9,470 bases of DNA from Candidatus Pacearchaeota archaeon (GCA_017609995.1 JAFCCX010000009.1:1-9470); one strand, 5' to 3'; numbered from the stretch's first letter, positions 1 through 5,623 are shown. Numbers and translations are program-made. Notes: generated by a model from the letters alone, not told the origin.

Positions 1-178
1 AGCGCTCCTTACCTATACTGGATCCAGTAATAGTTACAATAGGATCATCTTTTTTTTCACAATTAACATTAATATCTATTGAATCTAAGTTTCGCGGAAT
101 ATCTGCAAAGACTCTATCTAATAAACTTTCTATATGCCACTCTCCGTGGTAGGGTCGTACAGTCATATCCATTCCCAT
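1..178 (-). CDS. Hypothetical protein, N-terminal part (runs off left edge)
   Basis: An open frame begins at the ATG at 178 and stays open to base 1, giving about 59 residues beginning MGMDMTVRPYHGEWH. I do not recognise the family. The visible part is soluble and acidic, with a possible beta-strand stretch near its end (DDPIVTITGSS) and no signal peptide or membrane segment. Three in-frame ATGs (178, 172, 166) compete as the start. I choose 178 because a TATA-like TTATAA lies about 25 bases upstream, the spacing expected for an archaeal leaderless transcript, and no Shine-Dalgarno sequence is visible. The C-terminal part is outside the window, so the function cannot be judged. Confidence 0.6.
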   Translation of the reverse strand, partial: MGMDMTVRPYHGEWHIESLLDRVFADIPRNLDSIDINVNCEKKDDPIVTITGSSIGKER

Positions 179-194
179 ACGTGACTATCAATAC

Positions 195-234
195 AAAGCT
201 TTATAAGAACTTTCAAATAAGGAAAGCTTTAAAA
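195..234 (-). promoter_or_regulatory. TATA-type promoter of the left-edge gene, with a direct repeat
   Basis: The element TTATAA (201-206) sits 25 bases before the ATG at 178, which fits an archaeal promoter for a leaderless mRNA. AAAGCTTTATAA (195-206) recurs as AAAGCTTTAAAA (223-234), 28 bases away, so the promoter core is nearly duplicated. On the minus strand the second copy also follows a T-run (TTTTT) just after the upstream gene and may help terminate it. Confidence 0.45.
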
Positions 235-246
235 ACCAAATTTTGA

Positions 247-606
247 CTATGGCGCTGAGCTAATATTTCTTGGTTTTTTAACTATTGCGTGCGCAAATAA
301 TCTAAATGCCAGACGTTCTTCACCAGCATATTTTCCACTGTCTTTTTTAAATATAAATGGAACTCCCAAAGGTGAGTTACAATCAGAACAATCCCAAGCA
401 GATAGTTCTTCTAGACTTTTATCTTCTAATCTAGTTAAATTATCTGGAAAAAAGATTCTATCTAGATAAACATATTTTAATTCGCCAGGACCATCTTTCT
501 GATAGATTGCAACACGAGATTCACATTGTTCACAATGTAAATCTAATAATCGTGAATGACCTCCGCGATGTTCTCGATATTGATCGTTTTTTAATTGAAA
601 GCTCAT
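247..606 (-). CDS. Small zinc-ribbon protein, 119 aa, function unknown
   Basis: This encodes a soluble 119-residue protein. Two CxxC pairs, C25-E-Q-C28 and C73-S-D-C76, are placed as in a zinc ribbon whose two knuckles are separated by about 45 residues. The stretch between them (KYVYLDRIFFPDNLTRLEDKS) is mixed beta/loop. The N-terminus is basic and His-rich (REHRGGHSR). The C-terminus has a short amphipathic helix (RLAFRLFAHAIVKK). Such proteins usually bind nucleic acid or serve as small structural proteins, but the exact family is not recognised. The start at 606 is supported by a TATA-like TTATAAAT (627-634 on the minus strand) about 25 bases upstream and by the lack of a ribosome binding site, so the mRNA is probably leaderless. 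It is divergent from tRNA-Gln. Confidence 0.75.
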   Translation of the reverse strand: MSFQLKNDQYREHRGGHSRLLDLHCEQCESRVAIYQKDGPGELKYVYLDRIFFPDNLTRLEDKSLEELSAWDCSDCNSPLGVPFIFKKDSGKYAGEERLAFRLFAHAIVKKPRNISSAP

Positions 607-610
607 AAAA

Positions 611-634
611 AACCTTTAAAAAGGGCATTTATAA
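611..634. promoter_or_regulatory. Divergent promoter region: zinc-ribbon gene (-) and tRNA-Gln (+)
   Basis: In this 40-base gap, TTATAAAT (627-634, minus strand) is about 25 bases from the start of the zinc-ribbon gene. TTTAAAAA (615-622, plus strand) is about 28 bases from the mature 5' end of the tRNA. The two TATA-like elements lie side by side and point in opposite directions, so the two transcription units may compete for TBP. Confidence 0.5.
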
Positions 635-646
635 CGCTTATGATAT

Positions 647-719
647 AGCCCTGTGGTGTAGTGGCCAATCATTGCTGGTTCTGGGCCGGCAGACCTAGGT
701 TCGAATCCTGGCAGGGCTA
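647..719 (+). tRNA. tRNA-Gln (anticodon CTG)
   Basis: The full cloverleaf can be drawn. The 7-bp acceptor stem is AGCCCTG (647-653) with CAGGGCT (712-718), with discriminator A719 and no encoded CCA (CTT follows). The anticodon stem GCTGG/CCGGC (674-678/686-690) carries the loop TTCTGGG with anticodon CTG at 681-683. The T arm is CTAGG/CCTGG with a TTCGAAT loop (700-706). The D stem has a U13-U22 mismatch, as I recall from other archaeal tRNA-Gln. The A1-U72 pair is the known identity element that the archaeal amidotransferase GatDE uses to convert Glu-tRNA-Gln into Gln-tRNA-Gln. That suggests this host uses the indirect pathway, though no Gat gene is in the window. There is no intron. Confidence 0.95.
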
Positions 720-725
720 CTTCGA

Positions 726-772
726 GCAAATTAAATATTTGCGTGGCCAAGAAAATTGAAAATTTTCTCTGG
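726..772 (+). other. Two consecutive hairpins downstream of tRNA-Gln
   Basis: GCAAAT (726-731) pairs with ATTTGC (737-742) around a 5-base loop. Just after it, CCA plus AGAAAATT (747-757) pairs with AATTTTCT plus TGG (761-772) around a GAA loop with one bulged C. Both lie between the tRNA 3' end and the TATA box of the next gene. They could take part in 3' processing or termination of the tRNA transcript. Part of the second is only A/T pairing, so the structure is a candidate rather than established. Confidence 0.4.
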
Positions 773-782
773 TCTTCAAAAA

Positions 783-791
783 CTATATATT
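783..791 (+). promoter_or_regulatory. TATA box of the Cys-rich membrane protein gene
   Basis: CTATATATT is centred 26 bases before the ATG at 813. This is the normal archaeal TATA-to-TSS distance, so transcription should begin at or next to the start codon. It decides the start: an in-frame ATG at 756 lies upstream of this promoter and would put 19 residues in front of the signal peptide. Confidence 0.65.
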
Positions 792-812
792 ACATCAAAC
801 AGTTCTAATATT

Positions 813-1922
813 ATGAGAAAAGCACTAGCAGTTCTTGTTCTTCTGACACTCTTTGTAGCAGTAAGTGCAGAAACTTATGCTGCGTTAAATGAAAATGATG
901 TTGTTGAGCAAGACGGCTGGATTATTAAAGTAAAAGCAATCTACCAGACTCAAGCATATATTGGGGTTATGAGTCCAATTGATGATGAAAAAACCAAATT
1001 TATTGGTATTGGTTCAGCATATCTGATACATGGCGTTCGAGTTAATGTTTCTCAAATTGGTTATGCTCAAGATAATGAATTAAGAGCTGTATCATTAATA
1101 GTAACAACTCAAGCGGAACATGAATGTGAAGATGATTCTGAATGTGATTCAGGCGATGCTTGTATAATTGTAGAATGCTCTGGCTGGCCTAGAAAATGTA
1201 ATTATAATAACACTGACGAGATTACAACCTGTATTCATGATGATGGGTGCTGCCCTGGAACTTTTTGCGGTTCAAGAGATAATGACTGTCATACTGAATG
1301 TCTTAAAAATTCTCAATGTAATGATGATAATTCTAGTACAATTGACAGGTGTAACTTAGATGATAATTTATGCGAATATACTGTTATAACCGATTGTACT
1401 TCTGGTGATGATTTTTGCCCAGATACTTGCATATATGGTTACGCCTCAGCACAATACTTAGACAATGATTGCAATGCAGACAATGAATGTAATTCTCATT
1501 CTCAATGTAATGATGCATCTGTAAGTACAATTGATCTCTGCACAGCAAATGACACTACTGATATCAAGAAGTGTGTCTACCTTCCAAATCCAGAATACTT
1601 TGCTCCAGATGTGGAGGACGAAGATGAAGAAATATCAACGAATGTAGAAAGATTTGCACAAACTTGCACTACAATTGGGGAAGTAAAAACAATCGGCTCG
1701 AAAACAAAATATTGTGCACAAGATAAAACTTGGTCATTACTGAAATCAGAAGGTGTTTTCTGTGAAGAAGGTTATGAGTGTGTAAGCGAGATTTGTGCAG
1801 GAACTTGTCAGAAAGAATTAACAACAGCTTTACTTCAAGACAATGCTCTATTAATCGTTGCAATTGTAATAATTGGTGTTATTGGCGTCTATTTTCTAGC
1901 TATTAAGAAAGTGTTAGAATAG
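813..1922 (+). CDS. Secreted, membrane-anchored Cys-rich modular surface protein, 369 aa
   Basis: Residues 1-23 (MRKALAVLVLLTLFVAVSAETYA) form a Sec-type signal peptide and residues 345-364 a C-terminal transmembrane anchor followed by a short basic tail. The bulk should therefore lie outside the cell. Residues 25-100 are a Cys-free, mostly beta N-terminal domain. From 105 to 256 two Cys modules alternate. Module A resembles CxxxSQCNDxxxSTIDxC...CxY (163-188 and 226-256, with a weaker copy at 105-129). Module B is DDxCCPxxC...DNDC (140-159 and 199-220). This Cys/Asp-rich pattern is seen in surface proteins of DPANN archaea and resembles small disulfide-rich binding modules. A further Cys pair region (284-332) precedes the anchor. 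The precise role, such as attachment or envelope, is inference. The start at 813 is set by the promoter and signal peptide. Confidence 0.85.
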   Translation: MRKALAVLVLLTLFVAVSAETYAALNENDVVEQDGWIIKVKAIYQTQAYIGVMSPIDDEKTKFIGIGSAYLIHGVRVNVSQIGYAQDNELRAVSLIVTTQAEHECEDDSECDSGDACIIVECSGWPRKCNYNNTDEITTCIHDDGCCPGTFCGSRDNDCHTECLKNSQCNDDNSSTIDRCNLDDNLCEYTVITDCTSGDDFCPDTCIYGYASAQYLDNDCNADNECNSHSQCNDASVSTIDLCTANDTTDIKKCVYLPNPEYFAPDVEDEDEEISTNVERFAQTCTTIGEVKTIGSKTKYCAQDKTWSLLKSEGVFCEEGYECVSEICAGTCQKELTTALLQDNALLIVAIVIIGVIGVYFLAIKKVLE

Positions 1923-1931
1923 TATAATAAT

Positions 1932-1968
1932 CTTTAAAAGGGGAAGTTTCTAAGCAAAATTAAGAGGT
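1932..1968 (+). promoter_or_regulatory. Promoter and Shine-Dalgarno of the 136-aa gene
   Basis: TATA-like CTTTAAAAG (1932-1940) predicts a transcript start near 1961. GAGGT (1964-1968) lies 6 bases before the ATG at 1975. This gene therefore has a short leader with a ribosome binding site, unlike the leaderless genes around it. Confidence 0.55.
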
Positions 1969-1974
1969 AATATT

Positions 1975-2385
1975 ATGCCAATTGTAGGAAGTCAAATAAC
2001 AAGTATCGCTGGAACTCGCGGTGAAAGAAGTAAAGAAGAAATAAAGATAAATACAAATGCTGAATTGAAGAACGTTTCTAAACGAGAACTTAAGATTGGT
2101 GGGAAAAAGCAAACTGTAGTCAATATTGATTTCATATTTAGCGTAACATATGGTGAAAAATTCGGAAAAATTGATATTAGCGGATCATTACTTTATGATT
2201 CTGATAAGAAAGAGATTGATGAAGTTATTAAAGGTTGGAAGAAAAACAAGAAGCTACCTGAAGAAACTACTGTCAAAGTAATGAATGCAATAATTGAACT
2301 TGGTCTTGTACAATCTGTTCCAATCTCTGTATCTCTACAATTACCACCACCACTAAGATTCCCAAGAGTAAGAGTACAAGAATAA
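1975..2385 (+). CDS. Conserved-looking soluble archaeal protein, 136 aa, function unknown
   Basis: This is a lysine-rich soluble protein with no signal peptide or membrane segment. The predicted layout is a beta-rich first half (TVVNIDFIFSVTYGEKFGKI, then DISGSLLYDSD), a helical middle (KKEIDEVIKGWKKNKKLPEE and a following helix), and a proline-rich tail (LQLPPPLRFPRVR). The combination of a GKI-x-I-x-G-x-L-L-Y strand, a W-K-K-N/D-K-K-L-P motif and a terminal LPPPxxxP motif matches my recollection of an uncharacterised family common in DPANN and other archaea. I know of no assigned function. The repeating strands followed by helices loosely suggest a small chaperone- or scaffold-like fold, but this is a guess. 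It follows the Cys-rich gene in the same direction with a 52-base gap and its own promoter. Confidence 0.8.
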   Translation: MPIVGSQITSIAGTRGERSKEEIKINTNAELKNVSKRELKIGGKKQTVVNIDFIFSVTYGEKFGKIDISGSLLYDSDKKEIDEVIKGWKKNKKLPEETTVKVMNAIIELGLVQSVPISVSLQLPPPLRFPRVRVQE

Positions 2386-2391
2386 AGGTTA

Positions 2392-2401
2392 AGCTTTTAT
2401 T
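2392..2401 (+). promoter_or_regulatory. TATA-like element of the transglutaminase-like gene
   Basis: The element AGCTTTTATT is centred about 26 bases before the ATG at 2423, and the bases between it and the start are T-rich without a ribosome binding site. This fits a leaderless transcript. The same T-rich stretch probably also terminates the preceding gene. Confidence 0.4.
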
Positions 2402-2422
2402 TCTTATTATTCTTTTTATTTT

Positions 2423-3061
2423 ATGGAAGAAGAGCAGATAGAAGAACAAGAAGAGCGAAAAAAGAGCCCGATTTGGATTCTAGCAGGAGTTTTCATACTT
2501 TTAATGTTCGTACTTAGCATAATTCCTTTCTGGGCAATCAGAGCTGATCCTTCACCATCTTATATTCCAACACTCTCAGAAGTTGTTCCAGATGATCTGA
2601 CTTACAATGTCATTGTAAGCGATGATTTTCGTCATTACATTATTCTCGATCCAGAGATAAAAACAATAGCTGATAATATTGTAGTTAAGGCTTGCAACTC
2701 GGGAGAAACAGTTTGTCATGCTAAGGCACTATTTTACTTTGTCAGAGATGAATTTGAATATGTATCTGACCCAACAAAATTTGAGCTAATAAAAACACCA
2801 AAACAGAGCTTAGTTAATCAGGGTGGAGATTGCGATGATGCCTCTGTTCTGCTAGCAACAATGTTAGAATCAATAGGTATCAGCACTAGATTGGTTTTTG
2901 TTCCAGGACATGTTTATGTTGAAGCTTGGATTCCAACTGCTCCAAATCGATACAAATCAGATGATAGCTGGGTTCCAATGGATGGAACTTGCAGCTCATG
3001 TGAATTTGGAGAAATCCATTGGAGCTATTCAGACGACCAAAAGAGAACTTTAATAGTATGA
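2423..3061 (+). CDS. Membrane-anchored transglutaminase-like (papain-fold) protein, 212 aa
   Basis: Residues 1-15 are highly charged (EEEQIEEQEERKK) and residues 16-40 form one transmembrane helix. By the positive-inside rule the rest faces outside. The globular part shows the transglutaminase-like core: GGDCDDASVLLATMLESIGI with the catalytic Cys137, then PGHVYVEAW with His163, then WVPMDGTC with Asp187. The order and spacing fit the Cys-His-Asp triad. Archaeal relatives are usually considered peptidases or amide-bond-acting enzymes rather than true cross-linkers. Extra cysteines (91, 98, 190, 193) could form disulfides outside the cell. The end overlaps the next gene as ATGA, so both are probably translated from one mRNA. 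The substrate is unknown. Confidence 0.85.
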   Translation: MEEEQIEEQEERKKSPIWILAGVFILLMFVLSIIPFWAIRADPSPSYIPTLSEVVPDDLTYNVIVSDDFRHYIILDPEIKTIADNIVVKACNSGETVCHAKALFYFVRDEFEYVSDPTKFELIKTPKQSLVNQGGDCDDASVLLATMLESIGISTRLVFVPGHVYVEAWIPTAPNRYKSDDSWVPMDGTCSSCEFGEIHWSYSDDQKRTLIV

Positions 3062-3789
3062 AAACAATTCTGAAAATTCCTTTTGAATCAGGAAACCCAA
3101 CAGGTAAGAAAGGTCCTGCAGAAGCACCTGACCTTATTGCTAAGAACTTAAAAGGTAATAAAATTGATGTTCCAGTTAGCTCAGATTTTGAAAGTAGCTC
3201 AAAGAACATATACAATGCATCTTTGAAAGAATGGAAAGCTGGAAACAAAGTCTTAGCTCTTGGCGGCGACCATTCAATCACATATTCTCTTGTCAAGGCT
3301 GCTTCAAAGGTCTACAAAGACCTGGCTATGATTTACTTTGATGCTCATCTAGATTGTGAGGATGATTTTCTTCCCCCTTCTCATGAAGATATCATCCCAG
3401 CAATTGTTAAAGAGAAGTTAGTCAAACCTAAAAATATTCTAATGGTTGGTGTCAGAAAGACATGGAAAAAAGAAGAAAAGTTTGTAGCTAAACACAATAT
3501 CAAAGTTCTAAGAATGGATGCTGACTTTTCTTCAGAGATTAGAAATTTCATCAAAGACAAAAAGAACATATACATCTCAGTTGACATTGATGTTGTTGAT
3601 CCACAAGATGCTCCTGGCACAAATTATCCTGAGAAACAGGGTCTGAAGAAAACAGAATTATTTGCACTATTGAAACTAATTAGTAGTTTTAACAGAAGTA
3701 TAGGTTTTGACATCTGTGAAGTGTCTCCGCATAGCGATTTGCAAAATAAAACTGTTCGGTTGGCTTCGTCTGCAGCTAGCGTTTTTTAA
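3058..3789 (+). CDS. Arginase/agmatinase-family ureohydrolase, 243 aa
   Basis: The binuclear manganese signature of the ureohydrolase superfamily is complete: GGDHS with His72; DAHLD with Asp95, His97 and Asp99; SVDIDVVDP with Asp176 and Asp178; and the following PGTNYPE segment. Glu221 (CEVSP) is also at the family position. Members hydrolyse guanidino or related C-N bonds (arginine, agmatine, guanidinobutyrate, formiminoglutamate) in the cytoplasm. The substrate cannot be fixed here. At 243 residues it is shorter than the usual ~300 and lacks much of the N-terminal region. The ATG at 3058 is preferred over an in-frame ATG 39 bases upstream because the protein then starts directly with the typical first strand and leaves only the 4-base ATGA overlap. 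There is no promoter of its own, so it is co-transcribed with the transglutaminase-like gene. The stop codon ends a T-run that may assist termination. Confidence 0.9.
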   Translation: MKTILKIPFESGNPTGKKGPAEAPDLIAKNLKGNKIDVPVSSDFESSSKNIYNASLKEWKAGNKVLALGGDHSITYSLVKAASKVYKDLAMIYFDAHLDCEDDFLPPSHEDIIPAIVKEKLVKPKNILMVGVRKTWKKEEKFVAKHNIKVLRMDADFSSEIRNFIKDKKNIYISVDIDVVDPQDAPGTNYPEKQGLKKTELFALLKLISSFNRSIGFDICEVSPHSDLQNKTVRLASSAASVF

Positions 3790-3814
3790 CTGTTCGGTTA
3801 CAACTTTCGAAAAC

Positions 3815-3860
3815 TATTTATATGTTATGTTATCTAAATTATAACAGACAATTCGGAGGT
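3815..3860 (+). promoter_or_regulatory. Promoter and strong Shine-Dalgarno of the 94-aa winged-helix gene
   Basis: TATTTATAT (3815-3823), preceded by a purine-rich BRE-like GAAAAC, predicts a start near 3844. GGAGGT (3855-3860) is 6 bases before the ATG at 3867. The ribosome binding site decides the start: the in-frame ATG at 3822 falls inside the TATA box. Confidence 0.7.
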
Positions 3861-3866
3861 CTAAAT

Positions 3867-4151
3867 ATGGCAAATTGGCTAAAGAAACCACAAGGATTTT
3901 CAATATTTTTAAGGGAGAAACCCATAGAACTGTTAATGTGTTTGATGAGCAGAAACAGACCTAAATACCCATCTTTGCTAGCAAAGGAAGCAAAGTGTAC
4001 TTATTCTCATACTGTTCATTTACTCCAGCGAATGGAGAAAGCTGGTCTCGTAAAGTTTGAGAAAAAAGGACGACTAAAATTAGTTGGCCTCACAAAGAAA
4101 GGTGAACAAGTCTCAGATCTTTTCGAGCAAGTTGGTAGAACTCTAGTTTAG
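3867..4151 (+). CDS. MarR-like winged-helix DNA-binding protein, 94 aa
   Basis: This is a compact, basic protein. Residues 14-40 form a first helix pair (FLREKPIELLMCLM...). Residues 41-63 contain the helix-turn-helix (PSLLAKEAKCTYSHTVHLLQRMEKAGLV), in which TYSHTVHLLQRME looks like the recognition helix. Residues 64-80 give the wing (KFEKKGRLKLVGLTKKG). The last helix (EQVSDLFEQVGRTLV) could be for dimer contact. The K-x-G-R-x-K-x-V-x-L-T-x-K-G wing is typical of archaeal MarR-like regulators of about 90-100 residues. It has no effector domain. It is monocistronic with its own promoter, a ribosome binding site and a T-rich terminator. Its target is unknown. Confidence 0.85.
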   Translation: MANWLKKPQGFSIFLREKPIELLMCLMSRNRPKYPSLLAKEAKCTYSHTVHLLQRMEKAGLVKFEKKGRLKLVGLTKKGEQVSDLFEQVGRTLV

Positions 4152-4155
4152 AGTT

Positions 4156-4190
4156 CTAATTTTCTTTATTTTTCTATTATTTTCCCCTTT
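4156..4190 (+). terminator. T-rich terminator after the winged-helix gene
   Basis: Several runs of T (TTTTC, TTTATTTTTC, TTATTTT) directly follow the stop codon without a hairpin. This is the usual form of intrinsic termination in archaea. The next promoter begins right after it. Confidence 0.5.
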
Positions 4191-4197
4191 AGAAACC

Positions 4198-4233
4198 CTT
4201 AAATAGCTTTATTTCCCCTTCAGGACTAGGTGA
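4198..4233 (+). promoter_or_regulatory. Promoter and Shine-Dalgarno of the DUF5679-type gene
   Basis: A BRE-like AGAAACC is followed by the TATA element CTTAAATAG (4198-4206), predicting a start near 4227. AGGTGA (4228-4233) then lies 6 bases before the ATG at 4240, so the leader is only about a dozen bases and is almost entirely the ribosome binding site. Confidence 0.65.
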
Positions 4234-4239
4234 ATTAAC

Positions 4240-4380
4240 ATGGTTGAAGCTTATTGTGTTAAATGTAAAGCAAAGAGAGAGATGAAAAATCCTACAGCTG
4301 TTACAATGAAGAACGGAAGAAAAGCAACAAAGGGTACATGCCCAACTTGCGGTTGTGGAATGTATAGAATCGGCGGATAA
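4240..4380 (+). CDS. DUF5679-type zinc-ribbon miniprotein, 46 aa
   Basis: This is a very short protein whose four cysteines form a zinc ribbon: C6-V-K-C9 at the N-terminus and C34-P-T-C37 near the C-terminus, followed by G-C-G-M-Y-R-I-G. Between the knuckles the sequence KREMKNPTAVTMKNGRKATK is basic and matches my memory of the DUF5679 family, which is widespread in archaea and some bacteria and has no established function. The basic charge fits nucleic-acid or ribosome association, which is inference. The start is set by an AGGTGA ribosome binding site 6 bases upstream. The gene is monocistronic and converges with the membrane protein gene that follows, with only 21 bases between their stop codons. 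Confidence 0.9.
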   Translation: MVEAYCVKCKAKREMKNPTAVTMKNGRKATKGTCPTCGCGMYRIGG

Positions 4381-4390
4381 ATCCGTCATC

Positions 4391-4406
4391 TTCTTTTATT
4401 TTTATT
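4391..4406 (+). terminator. T-rich terminator after the DUF5679-type gene
   Basis: TTCTTTTATTTTTATT lies 11 bases after the stop codon. It overlaps the last codons of the convergent membrane protein gene, so the two transcripts overlap slightly. Confidence 0.45.
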
Positions 4407-5118
4407 CTGAATCGCCATTGATACGATTATCTATAATTCCAACAGCTTTCAGAATCTTTGAGACAACCTTCGCTTCTAAGAAATCATCTAGCTTATTCAT
4501 TCTTTCAAAAAGACCACAGCCACCAATAAGCATCAAACTATAGAACATAGGCGTAGATAACTGGAATCCGTTAGTATAGCCATAAGATCCGCTTTTAGTT
4601 ATTAATATTTCAAGAACAAAATCTATAACAAAAATAATCACCGCAAAGAAAATAACAGGTTCTCTATGTTCTGGCTTCACATTAAGTAAGCCCCACAGAC
4701 CAATTGGAATAGCTATTAGGACAACATCATTCCATTGGCCATACATGAATAAGTTATGTAAGAAGATTGTAACTAAAGCTAACATAGAAATGTATAACAA
4801 ATAATTTGATTTCAAAGGAAGTCTCTGTTTTACTTTATGAGCATTTGCATAAACTATAACTCCAACAAATCCAACTGAAAAGAAGAGTATCATCAACTCA
4901 ATTGGAACATGACCAAACAAAAACCAAAGAGAGTTGTTGTATTTCCAAAAGCCATTTGTTGTTCCAAGATATTCTACAATCAAATCAAGTCCTGCAATAA
5001 GGAATCCAATTATCCCTGCTTTAAGAAACAAAGTCCATTCTTTACTATAAATTAAATAACTAAGAACTATGACTGTACATACACCTGCAAAAAGTGAGAG
5101 TGCAAGTAAATAATCCAT
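4402..5118 (-). CDS. Seven-helix membrane protein with internal duplication, 238 aa
   Basis: Hydrophobic segments near residues 3-22, 30-50, 66-90, 105-125, 131-146, 153-174 and 188-207 suggest about seven transmembrane helices, followed by a cytoplasmic helix of about 30 residues. The two halves share a motif: D45-x3-E49-x6-G56-F-W-K-Y60-N61 with P72, and D166-x3-E170-x6-G177-S-Y-G-Y181-T-N183 with P190. The D-to-E and E-to-G distances are identical. Acidic residues inside a helix followed by G-x-[WY]-x-Y recall carotenoid-type lycopene cyclases, which also consist of repeated helix units with acidic residues, but I hold this only as a weak possibility. The family is otherwise not recognised. 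The start at 5118 is supported by a TATA element 25 bases upstream and no ribosome binding site. Confidence 0.8.
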   Translation of the reverse strand: MDYLLALSLFAGVCTVIVLSYLIYSKEWTLFLKAGIIGFLIAGLDLIVEYLGTTNGFWKYNNSLWFLFGHVPIELMILFFSVGFVGVIVYANAHKVKQRLPLKSNYLLYISMLALVTIFLHNLFMYGQWNDVVLIAIPIGLWGLLNVKPEHREPVIFFAVIIFVIDFVLEILITKSGSYGYTNGFQLSTPMFYSLMLIGGCGLFERMNKLDDFLEAKVVSKILKAVGIIDNRINGDSE

Positions 5119-5138
5119 ATTAGCTCAAAGACTGAAAC

Positions 5139-5567
5139 CTATTTAACACTTGCGCCATCTAACTTGGCTGCATACTCTCTTAGTCTCACTATTGCTTGTT
5201 TTATCACAAATGGTTCAATGAAATTCTGAACAACAGGCAGAACTTTTTCACAAATCTTGTAGCCGTCCATTGTTTTTTCAACAAGTTTGAAGTCTCTTAA
5301 TCTTCTAAGTTGTCTTCGAATATTTGGTGGAGATGCACCTTTCTTTCCTTTTAGTTCGAGAAGTATTTGGTGAACTTCGTAGCTCCGTGTAGCGTTTTTT
5401 CTCAAGAGTTGAAATATATCTACTATAATATCTCTACTTTCTCCAGGCTGTAAAAGGCCTACGGAAAGCAAGAATTTCCTAGGTAGCTCCTCCGTACTCA
5501 TGTTTTGTGGGCTTTCATATCTCCGTAAGGTGATTTCTTGTAGGGGAATGTCCTTTAAAGTTTTCAT
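5139..5567 (-). CDS. Arg-rich winged-helix regulator, 142 aa
   Basis: After a polar N-terminal arm (residues 1-43), residues 44-106 form a winged helix. The helices are RDIIVDIFQLLRKN and SYEVHQILLELKG, followed by a recognition helix SPPNIRRQLRRLRDF with five arginines and a wing LVEKTMDGYKI. Residues 107-136 form a long C-terminal helix suited to dimerisation. The exact family is not recognised. The start at 5567 is chosen because GGAGG (5574-5578) is 6 bases upstream; an in-frame ATG at 5621 lies in the promoter region. Its promoter is flanked by two copies of a palindromic element and its leader consists of a repeat found elsewhere in the window, which suggests that it regulates itself and neighbouring genes. 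That link is inference. Confidence 0.8.
   Translation of the reverse strand: MKTLKDIPLQEITLRRYESPQNMSTEELPRKFLLSVGLLQPGESRDIIVDIFQLLRKNATRSYEVHQILLELKGKKGASPPNIRRQLRRLRDFKLVEKTMDGYKICEKVLPVVQNFIEPFVIKQAIVRLREYAAKLDGASVK
5141..5148 (-). promoter_or_regulatory. TATA box of the seven-helix protein gene, inside the 3' end of the regulator gene
   Basis: On the minus strand TGTTAAAT is centred about 26 bases before the ATG at 5118. It overlaps the last codons of the upstream winged-helix gene, so the membrane protein gene can be transcribed independently even though it follows the regulator gene by only 20 bases. Confidence 0.5.
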
Positions 5568-5575
5568 ATATAGCC

Positions 5576-5599
5576 TCCGTATAGCGTTTTTCAGTAAGG
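5576..5599 (-). repeat. ~30-bp repeat, copy 1 (leader of the regulator gene)
   Basis: On the minus strand CTTACTGAAAAACGCTATAC leads into GGAGG and the start codon. The core AAAAACGCTATAC is identical in the copies at 6504-6516 and 6556-6568. In this copy the repeat supplies the ribosome binding site. Confidence 0.55.
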
Positions 5600-5605
5600 G
5601 CATTT

Positions 5606-5623
5606 CTTTGCAGTATGGCAAAG
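5606..5623. promoter_or_regulatory. Palindromic element, site 1 (candidate operator)
   Basis: CTTTGCAGTATGGCAAAG is a perfect 6-bp inverted repeat (CTTTGC/GCAAAG) around a 6-base spacer. It is followed by ATAAT, as in other copies. It lies between the TATA box and the predicted transcript start of the regulator gene. Confidence 0.6.

Noticed and set aside
756..812. Longer N-terminus for the Cys-rich protein from the ATG at 756
   Set aside because: The extension lies upstream of the TATA box and would bury the signal peptide behind 19 residues.
2886..3296. Minus-strand frame of 136 codons opposite the transglutaminase-like and ureohydrolase genes
   Set aside because: It spans two well-supported genes on the other strand and has no coherent domain pattern.
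3776..3790. TAGCGTTTTTTAA at the end of the ureohydrolase gene as another copy of the ~30-bp repeat
   Set aside because: Only about ten bases match, they include the coding end and stop codon, and the flanking words of the repeat are absent.
5568..5621. Longer N-terminus for the winged-helix regulator from the ATG at 5621
   Set aside because: It overlaps the predicted promoter, and a strong GGAGG lies correctly before the ATG at 5567.
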